A DNA stretch of 64,000 nt from Methylobacterium sp. NMS14P (GTDB lineage: Bacteria > Pseudomonadota > Alphaproteobacteria > Rhizobiales > Beijerinckiaceae): positions 248,001 to 312,000 of the forward strand of contig NZ_CP087106.1 of NCBI RefSeq assembly GCF_028583545.1. Direction: 5' to 3'. The notes below the pieces were generated by a model. The model worked only from the letters and a program-made list of their open reading frames with translations, was not told the DNA's origin and did no database searches. This document shows positions 42,256-50,616 of the stretch, in pieces (the stretch's first letter is position 1; every line of letters starts with the position of its first letter). The translations under genes were made by a program, and so were the position numbers.

Positions 42256-44685
42256 ATGACCGCGAAGCCGCTGCAGATCTCCCTCGGATTGCTCAACGCG
42301 CTGCAGGTGGCGATCGCCGCCGCGGCGGGGTTCGCGGCCGCCGTCCTGATCGTCGTTCCGGCCGCCCAGCCCGGGGTCGCGTCGTCCCCGCAGGAGCAGG
42401 TCGGCACGGCCTCGCGCGCCTACGTCGCCGCCATCGCGGCGCGGCTGCGGCAGACCGTGGGGGAGGCGCGCAACGCCGCTCTGACACTCCGCGACGACGA
42501 CGGCCTGCTCTCGGCCGACCAGCGCGCCGCGCGCCTGCGCGCGTGGCTCGACCTGAATCCGGTCTACCGGGACGCGGTGCTCGTCGCGCCCGACGGCACC
42601 GTGCTGGCGGCCCAGGACGAGCGCCGCATCGGCAGCAGCGTCGCGCGGCGGACCTGGTTCCTGCGCGCCCGCGCGGCCGGCGTCTTCGTGATCAGCGACG
42701 GTGCGGAGGCCGACGCGCCGTTCGGGGCCGCCGTGACCCTCGGCGAGCGCGGGCAGGACGGCCTGCTGCGCCTCGACGCCGACCCGAGCTACTTCACCAA
42801 GGTCGAGGAGGACGTGCGGCGCGCCGGGGCGCTGCCCGAGACGCTCGGGTTCCTCGTCGCCACTCCGGACAGCCGGGTCCTGTCCGGAACCCCGAGCCCC
42901 TTCCGGACGACGGGCGTCTCGGCCACGACGCCGATGCGCGTCGCGGCCGAGATCGGCTCCCCGGGCTGGCTGGTGACGGCGCAGGCCGTTCCCTCCGGCG
43001 CGTCGCTGGCCGCGGCGCCGGACTGGCGGATGCTCGGCGTCGGCCTCGCCCTCGTGGCCTGCGCGGCGGCCCTCGGCTTCGTCGCGGGGGAGCGGCTGAC
43101 GCGACCGCTGCGCCGCCTCCTGAAAGGGGAGGGCGAGACCGCCGGCGACGAATCCGACGCGCCGCGCACGTGGATCGGCGAGTTCGCGGCGCTCTCGGAC
43201 GTCTTCGCGGGGCATCGCCGCAGCGCCGGGCTGATGATGGCCGGCGCCGGGTCCGAGGTCGCTCGGCTCAAGGCGCGGCTGACGACCTTCGAGGCGATCT
43301 CCGGCTGGGCCTGCTGCGAGATCGATCCCGAGACCGGCCGGACCCTTCTGGAGTCGCGGAACGCGGACGGCACCGACGGAACCCCTTTCGCCGCCCCGTT
43401 CGCCGCCTGCTTCGCCGCCGACGACCGGCCCGTTCTCGACCGGGCGCGCGACGCCGCCCTCGCGAGTGACGGCCCTCACGACGTGGTCCTGCACCTGCAC
43501 GACTGGCCGGAGCAGCAGGTTCAGGTCAGGCTGCTGTGCCTCGCCGACGCCAGGGGCGACCGTCGGCTCTTCGCACTGATGCGGAAGCTGCCGGGGAGCG
43601 AGACGACGGCCTTGCCGCAGCCGGTCGAGCCGCGCCGCAACCTCGTCCTGCGGCGGGTGACCGACGGCATCGTCCACGAGTTCAACGACGTCCTGACCGT
43701 CGTGCTGACGAATCTCACCTTGCTGACGCGCCGGCACGCCCTCGGGGACGAGCAGGAACGGCTGGTCGGTCGGGCCACGGCCGGGGCGCGCCGGGGCGCG
43801 GCGCTCACCCGCCGCATGCTGCACCTCGTGCGCGGCGACGGGACCGGCATCACCCTCGCCGAGACCGATCTCGCCACCACCTTCGAGGGCTACCTGCCGT
43901 TCCTGGCCGCGAACGCCCTCGGCGAGTTGCCGGTGCTCAACCGCATCCCCGCCGGGCTGCCGCCCGTCCTGTGCAGCGAGCGCGTGCTCGAACTGCTGCT
44001 CCTCAACCTGGCCTTCCATATCCGCGACGCCGGCCTCGCGGGCTTCGCTATCGCGGCCGTCGAGGGCGCGCCCGAGGACGCGGGTGCCGCGGCAACGTCC
44101 GCGGCCTACGTGCGGGTGCTCGTCAGCAGCGGTCGCCGCCCCGAGGCCGCGCCGCTGCCGGCCGGGACGGGAGCGACTCTGACGTCGGCCGCGGCGCTCG
44201 TGACCGAGAGCGGAGGTCTCTGGCGCCTGATCCGCGACGGGATCGGCGCCGAGCCCTTCCTGGCCGAGTTCTGGCTACCCGCCGCACGCCCTGCCGTCGC
44301 CACGCTCCCGCCGTCCCGCGCGGCGGGCCTGAAGATCCTGCTCGTGGAGAGCGACGGCCTCGTGCGGGCCAGCGTCGCCGAAGTGCTCGCCGATCTCGGC
44401 CACGCGGTGGCGCAGGCCGCCTCGGGTGCGCACGCCCTCGAGATCCTCGCCCGCGACGCCGCCTTCGACGCGATGATCGTCGATCAGTCCATGCCGGTGA
44501 TGGCCGGCCTCCAGCTCGCCGCCGCCGTGGTCGAGCGGTATCCAGAGATCCGGATCATCCTCGCCAGTCCGCACGGCCAGCTGCCGCGATCCGCCGACGC
44601 CTTCCTGCGGATCGACAAGCCCTTCCGCAACGAGGACCTCCAGGACGTCCTCGACGCCGCGGCGAGGCGCGCCCGCGCGGCCTGA
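42256..44685 (+). CDS. membrane hybrid histidine kinase with degenerate ATPase and intact receiver
   Basis: 809 residues, ATG 42256. First helix about 20-38, a periplasmic Cache-like sensor (about 50-250, with NPVYRDAVLVAPDGTVLAAQ and SSVARRTWFLRARA), second helix about 262-278, then a HAMP/PAS-like linker. The H box contains His474 (DGIVHEFNDVLTVVLTNLTL). The N box reads LLLNLAFHIRDA, with the Mg-binding second Asn replaced by His588. No DxGxG is seen where expected (VLVSSGRRPE) and the G2 box is only GTGATLTS. The C-terminal receiver is canonical: E698/D700, phosphoacceptor D743 in MIVDQSMP, S771 and K788. Possibly a phosphatase or pseudokinase feeding its own receiver; its place next to bcs genes suggests control of cellulose. 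Confidence 0.8.
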   Translation: MTAKPLQISLGLLNALQVAIAAAAGFAAAVLIVVPAAQPGVASSPQEQVGTASRAYVAAIAARLRQTVGEARNAALTLRDDDGLLSADQRAARLRAWLDLNPVYRDAVLVAPDGTVLAAQDERRIGSSVARRTWFLRARAAGVFVISDGAEADAPFGAAVTLGERGQDGLLRLDADPSYFTKVEEDVRRAGALPETLGFLVATPDSRVLSGTPSPFRTTGVSATTPMRVAAEIGSPGWLVTAQAVPSGASLAAAPDWRMLGVGLALVACAAALGFVAGERLTRPLRRLLKGEGETAGDESDAPRTWIGEFAALSDVFAGHRRSAGLMMAGAGSEVARLKARLTTFEAISGWACCEIDPETGRTLLESRNADGTDGTPFAAPFAACFAADDRPVLDRARDAALASDGPHDVVLHLHDWPEQQVQVRLLCLADARGDRRLFALMRKLPGSETTALPQPVEPRRNLVLRRVTDGIVHEFNDVLTVVLTNLTLLTRRHALGDEQERLVGRATAGARRGAALTRRMLHLVRGDGTGITLAETDLATTFEGYLPFLAANALGELPVLNRIPAGLPPVLCSERVLELLLLNLAFHIRDAGLAGFAIAAVEGAPEDAGAAATSAAYVRVLVSSGRRPEAAPLPAGTGATLTSAAALVTESGGLWRLIRDGIGAEPFLAEFWLPAARPAVATLPPSRAAGLKILLVESDGLVRASVAEVLADLGHAVAQAASGAHALEILARDAAFDAMIVDQSMPVMAGLQLAAAVVERYPEIRIILASPHGQLPRSADAFLRIDKPFRNEDLQDVLDAAARRARAA

Positions 44686-44846
44686 CCGTCGCGCGCCACG
44701 GCACGCCCTGCGCGGCACGCGTGCCTGATCACCCCATCTCGGTGGCGCCGACCATGTTGAAAGTCAGTCCTTATAAAATTGGATGTTAACCATTGTCGCC
44801 GAGTGTTGGTTAAAGCGTAAATCGTACCTTAACGGAGCCGGCGAAT

Positions 44847-45662
44847 ATGGGCGGGACTGCGGAACCGACTGCCCGACGTCCTCTCACGCCGTTCACGACT
44901 GCTCTCGCCTTCTCGTGCGCCTGCGCCGCGGCGGCTGCCACGCCTGCCGCCGCCGCGGACCTGCCGGCCCGGGGTGCGGGCGCCGACTGGTACACCGGCG
45001 CCTCGCAACAGGCGGTCGATGACAGCTGGGCCGTCGCCGTCGACGGCTCGACCAGCGTGACGTCGAACAGCTCGGCCTTCGGCTCCGTGACGGTGACCGC
45101 CGCGCCCAACGGCTCCCCCACCCGGGACGGCCTGCGGGTCCGCGTCGACGCCATCGGCGGAACCTACTCGTATCCCGGCCGGTCCGTCGCGACGCGGGTG
45201 ACCGGCTACCAGCAGGAAGGCGCCCTCCAGGCGGGTTACGAGTGGGTCTGGAAGGACGCCGCCCTCGCCGGATTCATCGGCTTCAACGTCCGCAGCAATC
45301 AGCTGTCCATCCCCGACCCGGGCAACCCGGTCGTCGGTACGGGCGTCGGGCTGAAAGTCGCTGGCAACTTCTACGCGACGCCGACCGACCGGACCATGGT
45401 CTCGGCCTACGGCTCGTACTCGACCAAGTTCAACGCCTACTACTCACGCCTGCGCGTCGGCTACATGCTCGCGGACGGCGTCTATATCGGGCCTGAGGCG
45501 CTGTTCCTGGGTGACGACTTCTTCCGCCAGTACCGCATCGGTGCCCATCTGACCGGCGTCCGCTTCGGGCCCGTCCAGATGTCGGTGGCCGCCGGCTACG
45601 TGCGCGATCGGGTGCAGGGCTCCGGCTACTATTCCAGCGTCGAGGCGCGCTCGACCTTCTAG
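44847..45662 (+). CDS. bcsS: cellulose biosynthesis protein BcsS
   Basis: 271 residues, ATG 44847 after GGAGCCGGCGAAT. A signal peptide (FTTALAFSCACAAAAATPAA, A) leads to the BcsS-family domain: ADWYTGASQQAVDDSWAVAV, DGSTSVTSNSSAFGSVTVTA and GALQAGYEWVWKDAALAGFI. It ends in alternating beta-strands (YYSRLRVGYMLADGVYIGPE and YYSSVEARSTF, a C-terminal Phe). This looks like a small outer-membrane beta-barrel, which could supply the exit pore missing from the TPR protein. The promoter region holds three TTAA half-sites (44788-44834). Confidence 0.88.
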   Translation: MGGTAEPTARRPLTPFTTALAFSCACAAAAATPAAAADLPARGAGADWYTGASQQAVDDSWAVAVDGSTSVTSNSSAFGSVTVTAAPNGSPTRDGLRVRVDAIGGTYSYPGRSVATRVTGYQQEGALQAGYEWVWKDAALAGFIGFNVRSNQLSIPDPGNPVVGTGVGLKVAGNFYATPTDRTMVSAYGSYSTKFNAYYSRLRVGYMLADGVYIGPEALFLGDDFFRQYRIGAHLTGVRFGPVQMSVAAGYVRDRVQGSGYYSSVEARSTF

Positions 45663-45726
45663 GGTGATGCGCGGGCTCTGGGACTGAAACCGCGGGTCGC
45701 CACCGGGACGGCGCTGACCGGACACC

Positions 45727-45987
45727 TTACCGGGACGTCGTCAGGAGTTGGCCGGGCCTCAGCGGGTCCCAGACGCCCTCGAAAACCGGCTGCATCGCGT
45801 CGTTGAACGACTGCGCCCGGGACATCGGCGACGGGGCGACCCTGGGCTGAATGCCGATCAGCGTGGCGGACACACCGAGGAGGGCGATCAGGCACAGGCC
45901 GGCGATCGCCCAGCGCGGCGCACCCCAGGTGTGGAGCACTCCGACCAGCGTGACGAAGATGGCAAATAGGCCGATAAACTGATGCAT
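45727..45987 (-). CDS. small membrane protein (86 aa)
   Basis: ATG 45987 with AGAGG six bases ahead. Two helices (FIGLFAIFVTLVGVLHTWG and AIAGLCLIALLGVSATLIGI) are followed by a 35-residue polar tail. No family recognised. A 15-base palindrome lies about 50 bases upstream. Convergent with bcsS, whose end is 65 bases away. Confidence 0.6.
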   Translation of the reverse strand: MHQFIGLFAIFVTLVGVLHTWGAPRWAIAGLCLIALLGVSATLIGIQPRVAPSPMSRAQSFNDAMQPVFEGVWDPLRPGQLLTTSR

Positions 45988-46035
45988 AAGACACCTCTAA
46001 GCGGTGTCTAGAGCGAGAATAGAGCCAAGAACTTT

Positions 46036-46050
46036 GTTCCAGATTGGAAC
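46036..46050. promoter_or_regulatory. perfect palindrome GTTCCA-N3-TGGAAC
   Basis: GTTCCAGATTGGAAC is a 15-base operator-like inverted repeat located about 50 bases ahead of the small membrane protein at 45727-45987. It shares GTTC-N7 spacing with alphaproteobacterial LexA boxes but the second half is inverted (GAAC), so LexA is not supported. Confidence 0.4.
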
Positions 46051-46317
46051 ACAAGTCCCTACAGCGGTAGTTACTGGAGGCTCATTCCTGGACACAGGCT
46101 GCGGCTCGTGCGGGCTGACGCGACCGTCGGCTCGCGACCTGAACTGTCCTTCGATGAAGGTCGGCGGGGACGGCCCAACGGCAGGATCGCCCGGGTGGCG
46201 CCGATAAGACGCCGGGGCATCGCGGCTGCGCGAGGGATGTGCCCGCACCCGCGCGAGCCGCTTCCGATCGTGTTGGACGGTCCGGATAGACGGCGACCCA
46301 GGTCGAGAGGGTCGCGC

Positions 46318-46505
46318 CGTGGCCCCTCTTCTGAGCCGGGAGAGGTTTGGGCTGTGGGGCCGAACGCTTCGAGGTCGAGCGCGCCATGACGGCTCGGGCA
46401 GGGAGCGCCTGATCCGGACGGACCTGATCCCTCGCCCTGTCCCTCTCTCACACGGGAGAGGGGATCCGCGCCACAGACGGCACGGGCTCGGCTCTGGCCA
46501 CCGTC
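46318..46505. repeat. dispersed intergenic repeat, copy B (two hairpins)
   Basis: Same block order as the copy near 21.7 kb: a degenerate first hairpin (CCCCTCTTCTGAGCCGGGAG), then GCGCCATGACGGCTCGGGCA, then GGACGGACCTGATCCCTC. The second hairpin is at 46441-46463 (CCCTCTCTCA, CACGGGAGAGGGG), followed by GACGGCACGGGCTC. Divergence between copies indicates an old, non-coding element. Confidence 0.75.
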
Positions 46506-46653
46506 CCGACTCGATCGCGAACGGCGCTCGCGGCCGCGCGCGGTGGCCCCGTGTTGCCGTGATCCGCGCTTTCGCCGCGACGCCACCGTCCCGGACTTGG
46601 CCGCGAGCCGCGACCCCATCGACGCAGTGCCGACGGCGGCGCGGGGATCGGCG

Positions 46654-46983
46654 TCAGAGACGGCTGACGAGGAAGCCGAGTCCGAAGCCGACGAGGCCGG
46701 CCACAATCAGGGAGGCGTGGGGCCACGCGACGGATTTCTGATGGCCTTCCCAGGCGACCTGCCGGCTCCGGTCGTAGGCCTCGGCAGCGTGGTCCGAGAC
46801 CTCGTCGGCCGCGTGCCGCACGGCGTCCTTCGCTTGGCCGTAGAGATTCTCGGCGGTGCCCTGCGCCTCGCGCAGGCGCCCCTCGACCGCGTGCCGATCC
46901 GAGCCGACCGCGTCGCCGACCGCGCCCTGCACCTTGCCGCCGAACTCGCGTGCGGCGCCCGTGATCCTGTCCGTGTCGACCAT
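46654..46983 (-). CDS. CsbD-family stress protein with C-terminal membrane helix
   Basis: 109 residues, ATG 46983 behind GGAGAGCACGGCA. The start MVDTDRITGAAREFGGKVQG with AVGDAVGSDRHAVEGRLREA is the CsbD signature (TG.A.E..GK..GA.GD..GD....GK..). The C-terminus has a glycine-rich helix (ASLIVAGLVGFGLGFLVSRL) resembling the ElaB/YqjD membrane anchor. Such proteins are induced by general stress; anchoring to the inner membrane is inferred from the helix. Confidence 0.85.
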   Translation of the reverse strand: MVDTDRITGAAREFGGKVQGAVGDAVGSDRHAVEGRLREAQGTAENLYGQAKDAVRHAADEVSDHAAEAYDRSRQVAWEGHQKSVAWPHASLIVAGLVGFGLGFLVSRL

Positions 46984-47533
46984 TGCCGTGCTCTCCGACT
47001 CCGTCGCGGGCCGGTGTCGGAGCCGCGGTGGCCCGACACCCGTCCCTCTGATGCGACTGGGGCAACAGCGGTCACCTCCGCCCGTTCCCGAGATCGCTCG
47101 CGACGGACGGTCGATCTACCGCGGTCGGGCACGCCGTTTCACGCCCCCGTGATGCATCGGTCCTGGTCGCCCGCGGAGCTTCGCCACGCCGTCGGCGCGA
47201 GGCAGTCGTCGCGTCGGAGCATTCAGGACGCGGCACAACGGTCGCCAGACCGGTCGGGCTGTCCAGCATCTCGACTTCCGGGACCTGGCGCGGCTGGTTT
47301 TGCAGCCGCCGGTGGTCCTCGGCGATCGCGGCCGCGTGCGCGGCGGCCGTCCCGGAAGCCCGGGGCCTCGAACCCGCGCGAGATCTGCGCCTCCGGTCGC
47401 GGCGCCGTCGACCCCAGCGCCGGGAAACCCAGGCATGCGCGTGGTCGGCGGACGATCGCGTCGGGCGCGTTCCGCAGCCTCATTCAGGCCGCACTCACCG
47501 CCGAAGCGGCAAGCTTGAGCGTGAGGGGACCGG
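46984..47533. other. 550-base intergenic region
   Basis: No gene recognised on either strand: frames are Arg/Gly/Pro-rich without a matching ribosome binding site. No repeat, tRNA or hairpin with a T-run seen. It includes the upstream regions of the CsbD gene and of the M23 peptidase gene. Confidence 0.5.
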
Positions 47534-49507
47534 ATGAACCAGGGCGGACGAGTACCGCGCGGAGAGCTGCCCATTCTCCACCGCTCCCTGTCGCGCGACG
47601 TCACCGTGCCGCCGGCCGACGGCGCGACGCCGCTGGACCGGCGACGCCTGAACCTGCGCTGGCTCTGCGCCAGCTCCCTGATCGCCACCTGCGGCGCGGC
47701 CCTGATGGGGGCGGCGCTCCGCATGTCCGTGGACACCGATCTCGCGCCGGCCATGCCGACGCTCCGCAAGGGTCCCGCCCAGGTGGCGGAGGGGCAGGGG
47801 GTGGTCGGACGGCGCGGCGACCGCCTCGTGCGGCACCAGCTCGTCGCCTCGGACCGGGAGGAGTTCTCCGCGCCGGTGGCCCACCAGGCGGGCGCGCGCG
47901 AGATCATCCGAACCCAGCCCTTCGTGCGGCTCGTGACCAGCCTGTCCTCCGGCGACGAGGTCGACGGGCAGATCCCGCCCTTCGATCCGACGCACCAGTT
48001 CGCCGAGGACGGGCAGTTCGCCCCGGCTTCCGACGAGCCGACGGACGACCCGTCCGGGACCATGGTCACGATCACGCGCTCCGATCTCGCCGGCACCCCG
48101 GTCCCCGACGACGCACCCGGCCTGAGCGACGAGGACGTCACCGCCCTCGTGGAGACGCAGGCGCGGGTCGCGCGGGAGACGGGTTCGCGGATCGCCGTGC
48201 CGTTCGCGCCGCAGAGGCAGCTGTCGCAGATCCTGGTCGGCGCGCTGGACGACGACGCGGCCGCGAAGGCCGCCGGCGTCGATTCGGGCCGCGACCCGTT
48301 CCGCGCGATCGAGGTGCGTGTCGTTCCGGAGAACATCACGGACCTCGCCGAGACCGAGCCCGCATTGGGCCTGAGCCTCACCGAGACCCGCGACGTCGTG
48401 CTCAAGCGCGGCGAGACCCTGGCCGACGCGCTGGCGGCGAACGGCGCCGAGCCCGCGCGCGCGAAGGCCATCCTCGCCGCCTTCAGCGATCACGCCCGCA
48501 CCGGGCTGCCCGAGGGGCAGCACGTGGACCTTCTCCTCATCCGGTCGCGCGCCGGCCAAGCCGCGCGGCAGATCGCCCGCGTGACGCTGTACGGCGCGGG
48601 CGGCGTCGAGGAGATCGTCGCGGAACGGGATTCCGGCGGCTTCGTCACGGTCGCGCCGCCGTCGGCGCAGGTCGCGGCGGCGCGTTCGGGCGACGACGGC
48701 GACGGCTCCGACGCGAGCCTCTACAGGAGCATCTACGAGGCGGTCCTGCGCAACGGCCTGCCCGGCATCCTGGCCGAGCGCATCGTCGGCATCTTCGCGT
48801 TCGGCCTGGACATGCAGCAGCGGATCACCCCGTCCGACCGGCTGGAGGTGCTGTTCAGCCCGAGCGAGAAGGCGGGCGGGCCGCCGGAGGTCCGCTACGT
48901 TGCCCTGACGCTCGGCGGCATGAAACACCGCGCCTACCGGTTCGAGGCGTCCGAGGCCGGCGCGGCGAGCTACTTCAGCGAGACGGGCACATCGCTCCGC
49001 AAGTTCCTGATGCGCATGCCGATCGCGGAGGGGCGGATCACCTCGCCGTTCGGCACGCGCGTTCACCCGATCCTGCACTACGCCCGCTTCCACAACGGCG
49101 TCGACTGGGCCAACAAGGCCGGCACGCCGATCATGGCGACCGGCGACGGAACGGTGGCGTACGCGGGCCCGCGCGGCGGCTACGGCAACCGCGTCGAGAT
49201 CCACCACGCCAACGGCTACGTGTCGGCCTACAATCACCTGCAGCGGCTCGCGCACGGCGTTCAGGCCGGCGCCACCGTCCATCAGGGGCAGGTGATCGCC
49301 TATATGGGCTCGACCGGGCTCTCGACGGGGCCCCACGTCCACTACGAGGTGAGCGTCAACGGCCGCTTCCTGGACCCGATGACGATCCGCCTGCCCGACA
49401 GCCAGGGCGTGTCGGCCAGGCTGATGACGGCCTTCGAGCGGCAGATGGCTTCCACGAACGCGCTTCGCCACCACGGCACCCTGGCGATGTCCGCGCTGCC
49501 GCTCTGA
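47534..49507 (+). CDS. M23-family metallopeptidase, membrane anchored
   Basis: 657 residues, ATG 47534 with GAGGGG ahead. One membrane helix near residues 43-65 (WLCASSLIATCGAALMGAAL) and a long periplasmic part of about 400 residues. That part includes a LysM/OapA-like element (VVLKRGETLADALAANGAEP). The C-terminal LytM domain contains SPFGTRVHPILHYARFHNGV (first zinc ligands H and D in HNGVDW) and STGPHVHYEVSVNG (HxH). Residues GDGTVAYAGPRGGYGN complete the fold. It probably cleaves peptidoglycan cross-links during growth or division. Monocistronic. Confidence 0.93.
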   Translation: MNQGGRVPRGELPILHRSLSRDVTVPPADGATPLDRRRLNLRWLCASSLIATCGAALMGAALRMSVDTDLAPAMPTLRKGPAQVAEGQGVVGRRGDRLVRHQLVASDREEFSAPVAHQAGAREIIRTQPFVRLVTSLSSGDEVDGQIPPFDPTHQFAEDGQFAPASDEPTDDPSGTMVTITRSDLAGTPVPDDAPGLSDEDVTALVETQARVARETGSRIAVPFAPQRQLSQILVGALDDDAAAKAAGVDSGRDPFRAIEVRVVPENITDLAETEPALGLSLTETRDVVLKRGETLADALAANGAEPARAKAILAAFSDHARTGLPEGQHVDLLLIRSRAGQAARQIARVTLYGAGGVEEIVAERDSGGFVTVAPPSAQVAAARSGDDGDGSDASLYRSIYEAVLRNGLPGILAERIVGIFAFGLDMQQRITPSDRLEVLFSPSEKAGGPPEVRYVALTLGGMKHRAYRFEASEAGAASYFSETGTSLRKFLMRMPIAEGRITSPFGTRVHPILHYARFHNGVDWANKAGTPIMATGDGTVAYAGPRGGYGNRVEIHHANGYVSAYNHLQRLAHGVQAGATVHQGQVIAYMGSTGLSTGPHVHYEVSVNGRFLDPMTIRLPDSQGVSARLMTAFERQMASTNALRHHGTLAMSALPL

Positions 49508-49525
49508 GCCGGTCGCCCAGGCTCG

Positions 49526-49693
49526 TCAGGCGTCCTGCGCCCGCCGCTTGGCCTTCTCCAGGCGCCGCAAGCCCCGGATCGCGCGGACGAGGCGCTTGGC
49601 CTGCCGCTTCTCGCACGTCTCCGTGACGGCGCGGCCAGCGACCTTGACCATGAAGTGACCGTCGGCGGCCTTCTCCTTGGTGACGCAGTGCAT
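49526..49693 (-). CDS. small basic hypothetical protein (55 aa)
   Basis: ATG 49693 behind GGGAGAGGCAGCC. The product MHCVTKEKAADGHFMVKVAG continues RAVTETCEKRQAKRLVRAIR and ends with a Lys/Arg helix. Two Cys (residues 3 and 27). No known family. Convergent with the M23 gene (18 bases apart). Confidence 0.55.
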   Translation of the reverse strand: MHCVTKEKAADGHFMVKVAGRAVTETCEKRQAKRLVRAIRGLRRLEKAKRRAQDA

Positions 49694-49866
49694 GGCTGCC
49701 TCTCCCGCTGTCCGAGGTTCGGTTACCGAACGGCCTGTCTCCAGGATTCCCCAGCGCGGCCCGTGACTTGCGACGGTGAAGCGCGATTCTGGCGGTAGAT
49801 GGGGATGTCGGGCGGCCCCGCAAACCACCTCCCGGCTTCGTGATCCGGCCGGGACAACTTTCCCCG

Positions 49867-50610
49867 TCATCGCGCCGAGTCGCCGCCGGCCGCCGAGACC
49901 TCGGCCCTGGCTCGATCGAGCTCCCGCTGGAAGCGGGGATCGCGCAGCAGCGCCTCCGCGATGACGGCCGCGGCGATCCGCCCGGCCTCGAGGTCGGACG
50001 GGGAGTGGGTCCCGGCGATCATCCGGTCGGCGCCGTAGCCGGCCGCGAACGCGAACAGAGCCGCGCGATTGGCGGGAACGAGCTGCGCCAGCACCGTCGC
50101 CGCGAGGTAGCCGAAGGTCGCGTGGCCGCTCGGGTAGGAGGTGCTGTCGGAACGGTGTCCGAACGTCGCGAGATCGGGCTCGAGGGTGTAGGGGCGCGGC
50201 CGGGCGATGGCGGTCTTGGCGGCGAGCACGAACAGCTCGCCGTCCTGGAACACGCGCTCGATCAGCGCGGCGGTGACGGGCATCGCCCGCGCGGTCAAGG
50301 CCGGTCCCAGAACCTCGGTGAAGCGGTCGAGCGTGCACGGCCGGTTCGCGGTGATGCGGCGCTCATCGTCGGGCGTGCGGGCACCGACGGCGGCCTCGAC
50401 GGCCAGAAGGTCCGCCCGTGCCGCCTCGGAGCCCGCCTCGGGCGGCGGCGGCAGGACCCGATGCAGCGCCAGGGCCTCCGGATCGATGTAGGTGCTGTGC
50501 AGCGTGCCGGCGACGGCCGGGAGGGCGGCCGGAAGCGCGAACACGACGAGAGCGGCGAGGCAGGCAGTCCGCGAGCGGCGCCCCGCGCCGGTGATCCGAG
50601 GCCTCATCAT
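49867..50610 (-). CDS. class A non-specific acid phosphatase (PAP2 superfamily)
   Basis: 247 residues, ATG 50610 or the adjacent ATG 50607, behind GGGAGGG. Signal peptide ACLAALVVFALPAALPAVAG. The three PAP2 motifs are present: KTAIARPRPY (K-x6-RP), SYPSGHATFGYLAA (PSGH) and GADRMIAGTHSPSDLEAG (SR-x5-H-x3-D, with Asp-Arg in place of Ser-Arg). Periplasmic phosphomonoesterase like PhoC/PhoN. The MFS gene on the same strand ends 6 bases upstream of its start, so the two may be co-transcribed. Confidence 0.92.
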   Translation of the reverse strand: MMRPRITGAGRRSRTACLAALVVFALPAALPAVAGTLHSTYIDPEALALHRVLPPPPEAGSEAARADLLAVEAAVGARTPDDERRITANRPCTLDRFTEVLGPALTARAMPVTAALIERVFQDGELFVLAAKTAIARPRPYTLEPDLATFGHRSDSTSYPSGHATFGYLAATVLAQLVPANRAALFAFAAGYGADRMIAGTHSPSDLEAGRIAAAVIAEALLRDPRFQRELDRARAEVSAAGGDSAR

Positions 50611-50616
50611 CCCTCC

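Larger units (their letters stand above)
45988..46653. other. 666-base intergenic region with palindrome and dispersed repeat
   Basis: No credible gene: the frames here are Arg/Pro-rich and lack ribosome binding sites. It carries the palindrome at 46036-46050 and repeat copy B at 46318-46505. The rest (46060-46317 and 46506-46653) shows nothing I can name. Confidence 0.6.

Noticed and set aside
44708..44726. GGCACGCGTGCC palindrome as a terminator of the hybrid kinase gene
   Set aside because: Only a 12-base palindrome without loop or T-run; no support for termination.
46036..46050. LexA (SOS) box
   Set aside because: Alphaproteobacterial LexA uses direct GTTC-N7-GTTC; here the second half is inverted.
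46071..46706. Minus-strand frame of 211 codons across the repeat region
   Set aside because: Ser/Arg-rich, runs through repeat copy B and into the CsbD gene; no ribosome binding site.
47370..47400. CTCGAACCCGCGCGAG as a possible tRNA T-arm
   Set aside because: No acceptor, D- or anticodon arms can be folded around it.
47116..48471. 451-codon minus-strand frame opposite the M23 peptidase
   Set aside because: Shadow of the peptidase gene in the antisense frame; no domain.
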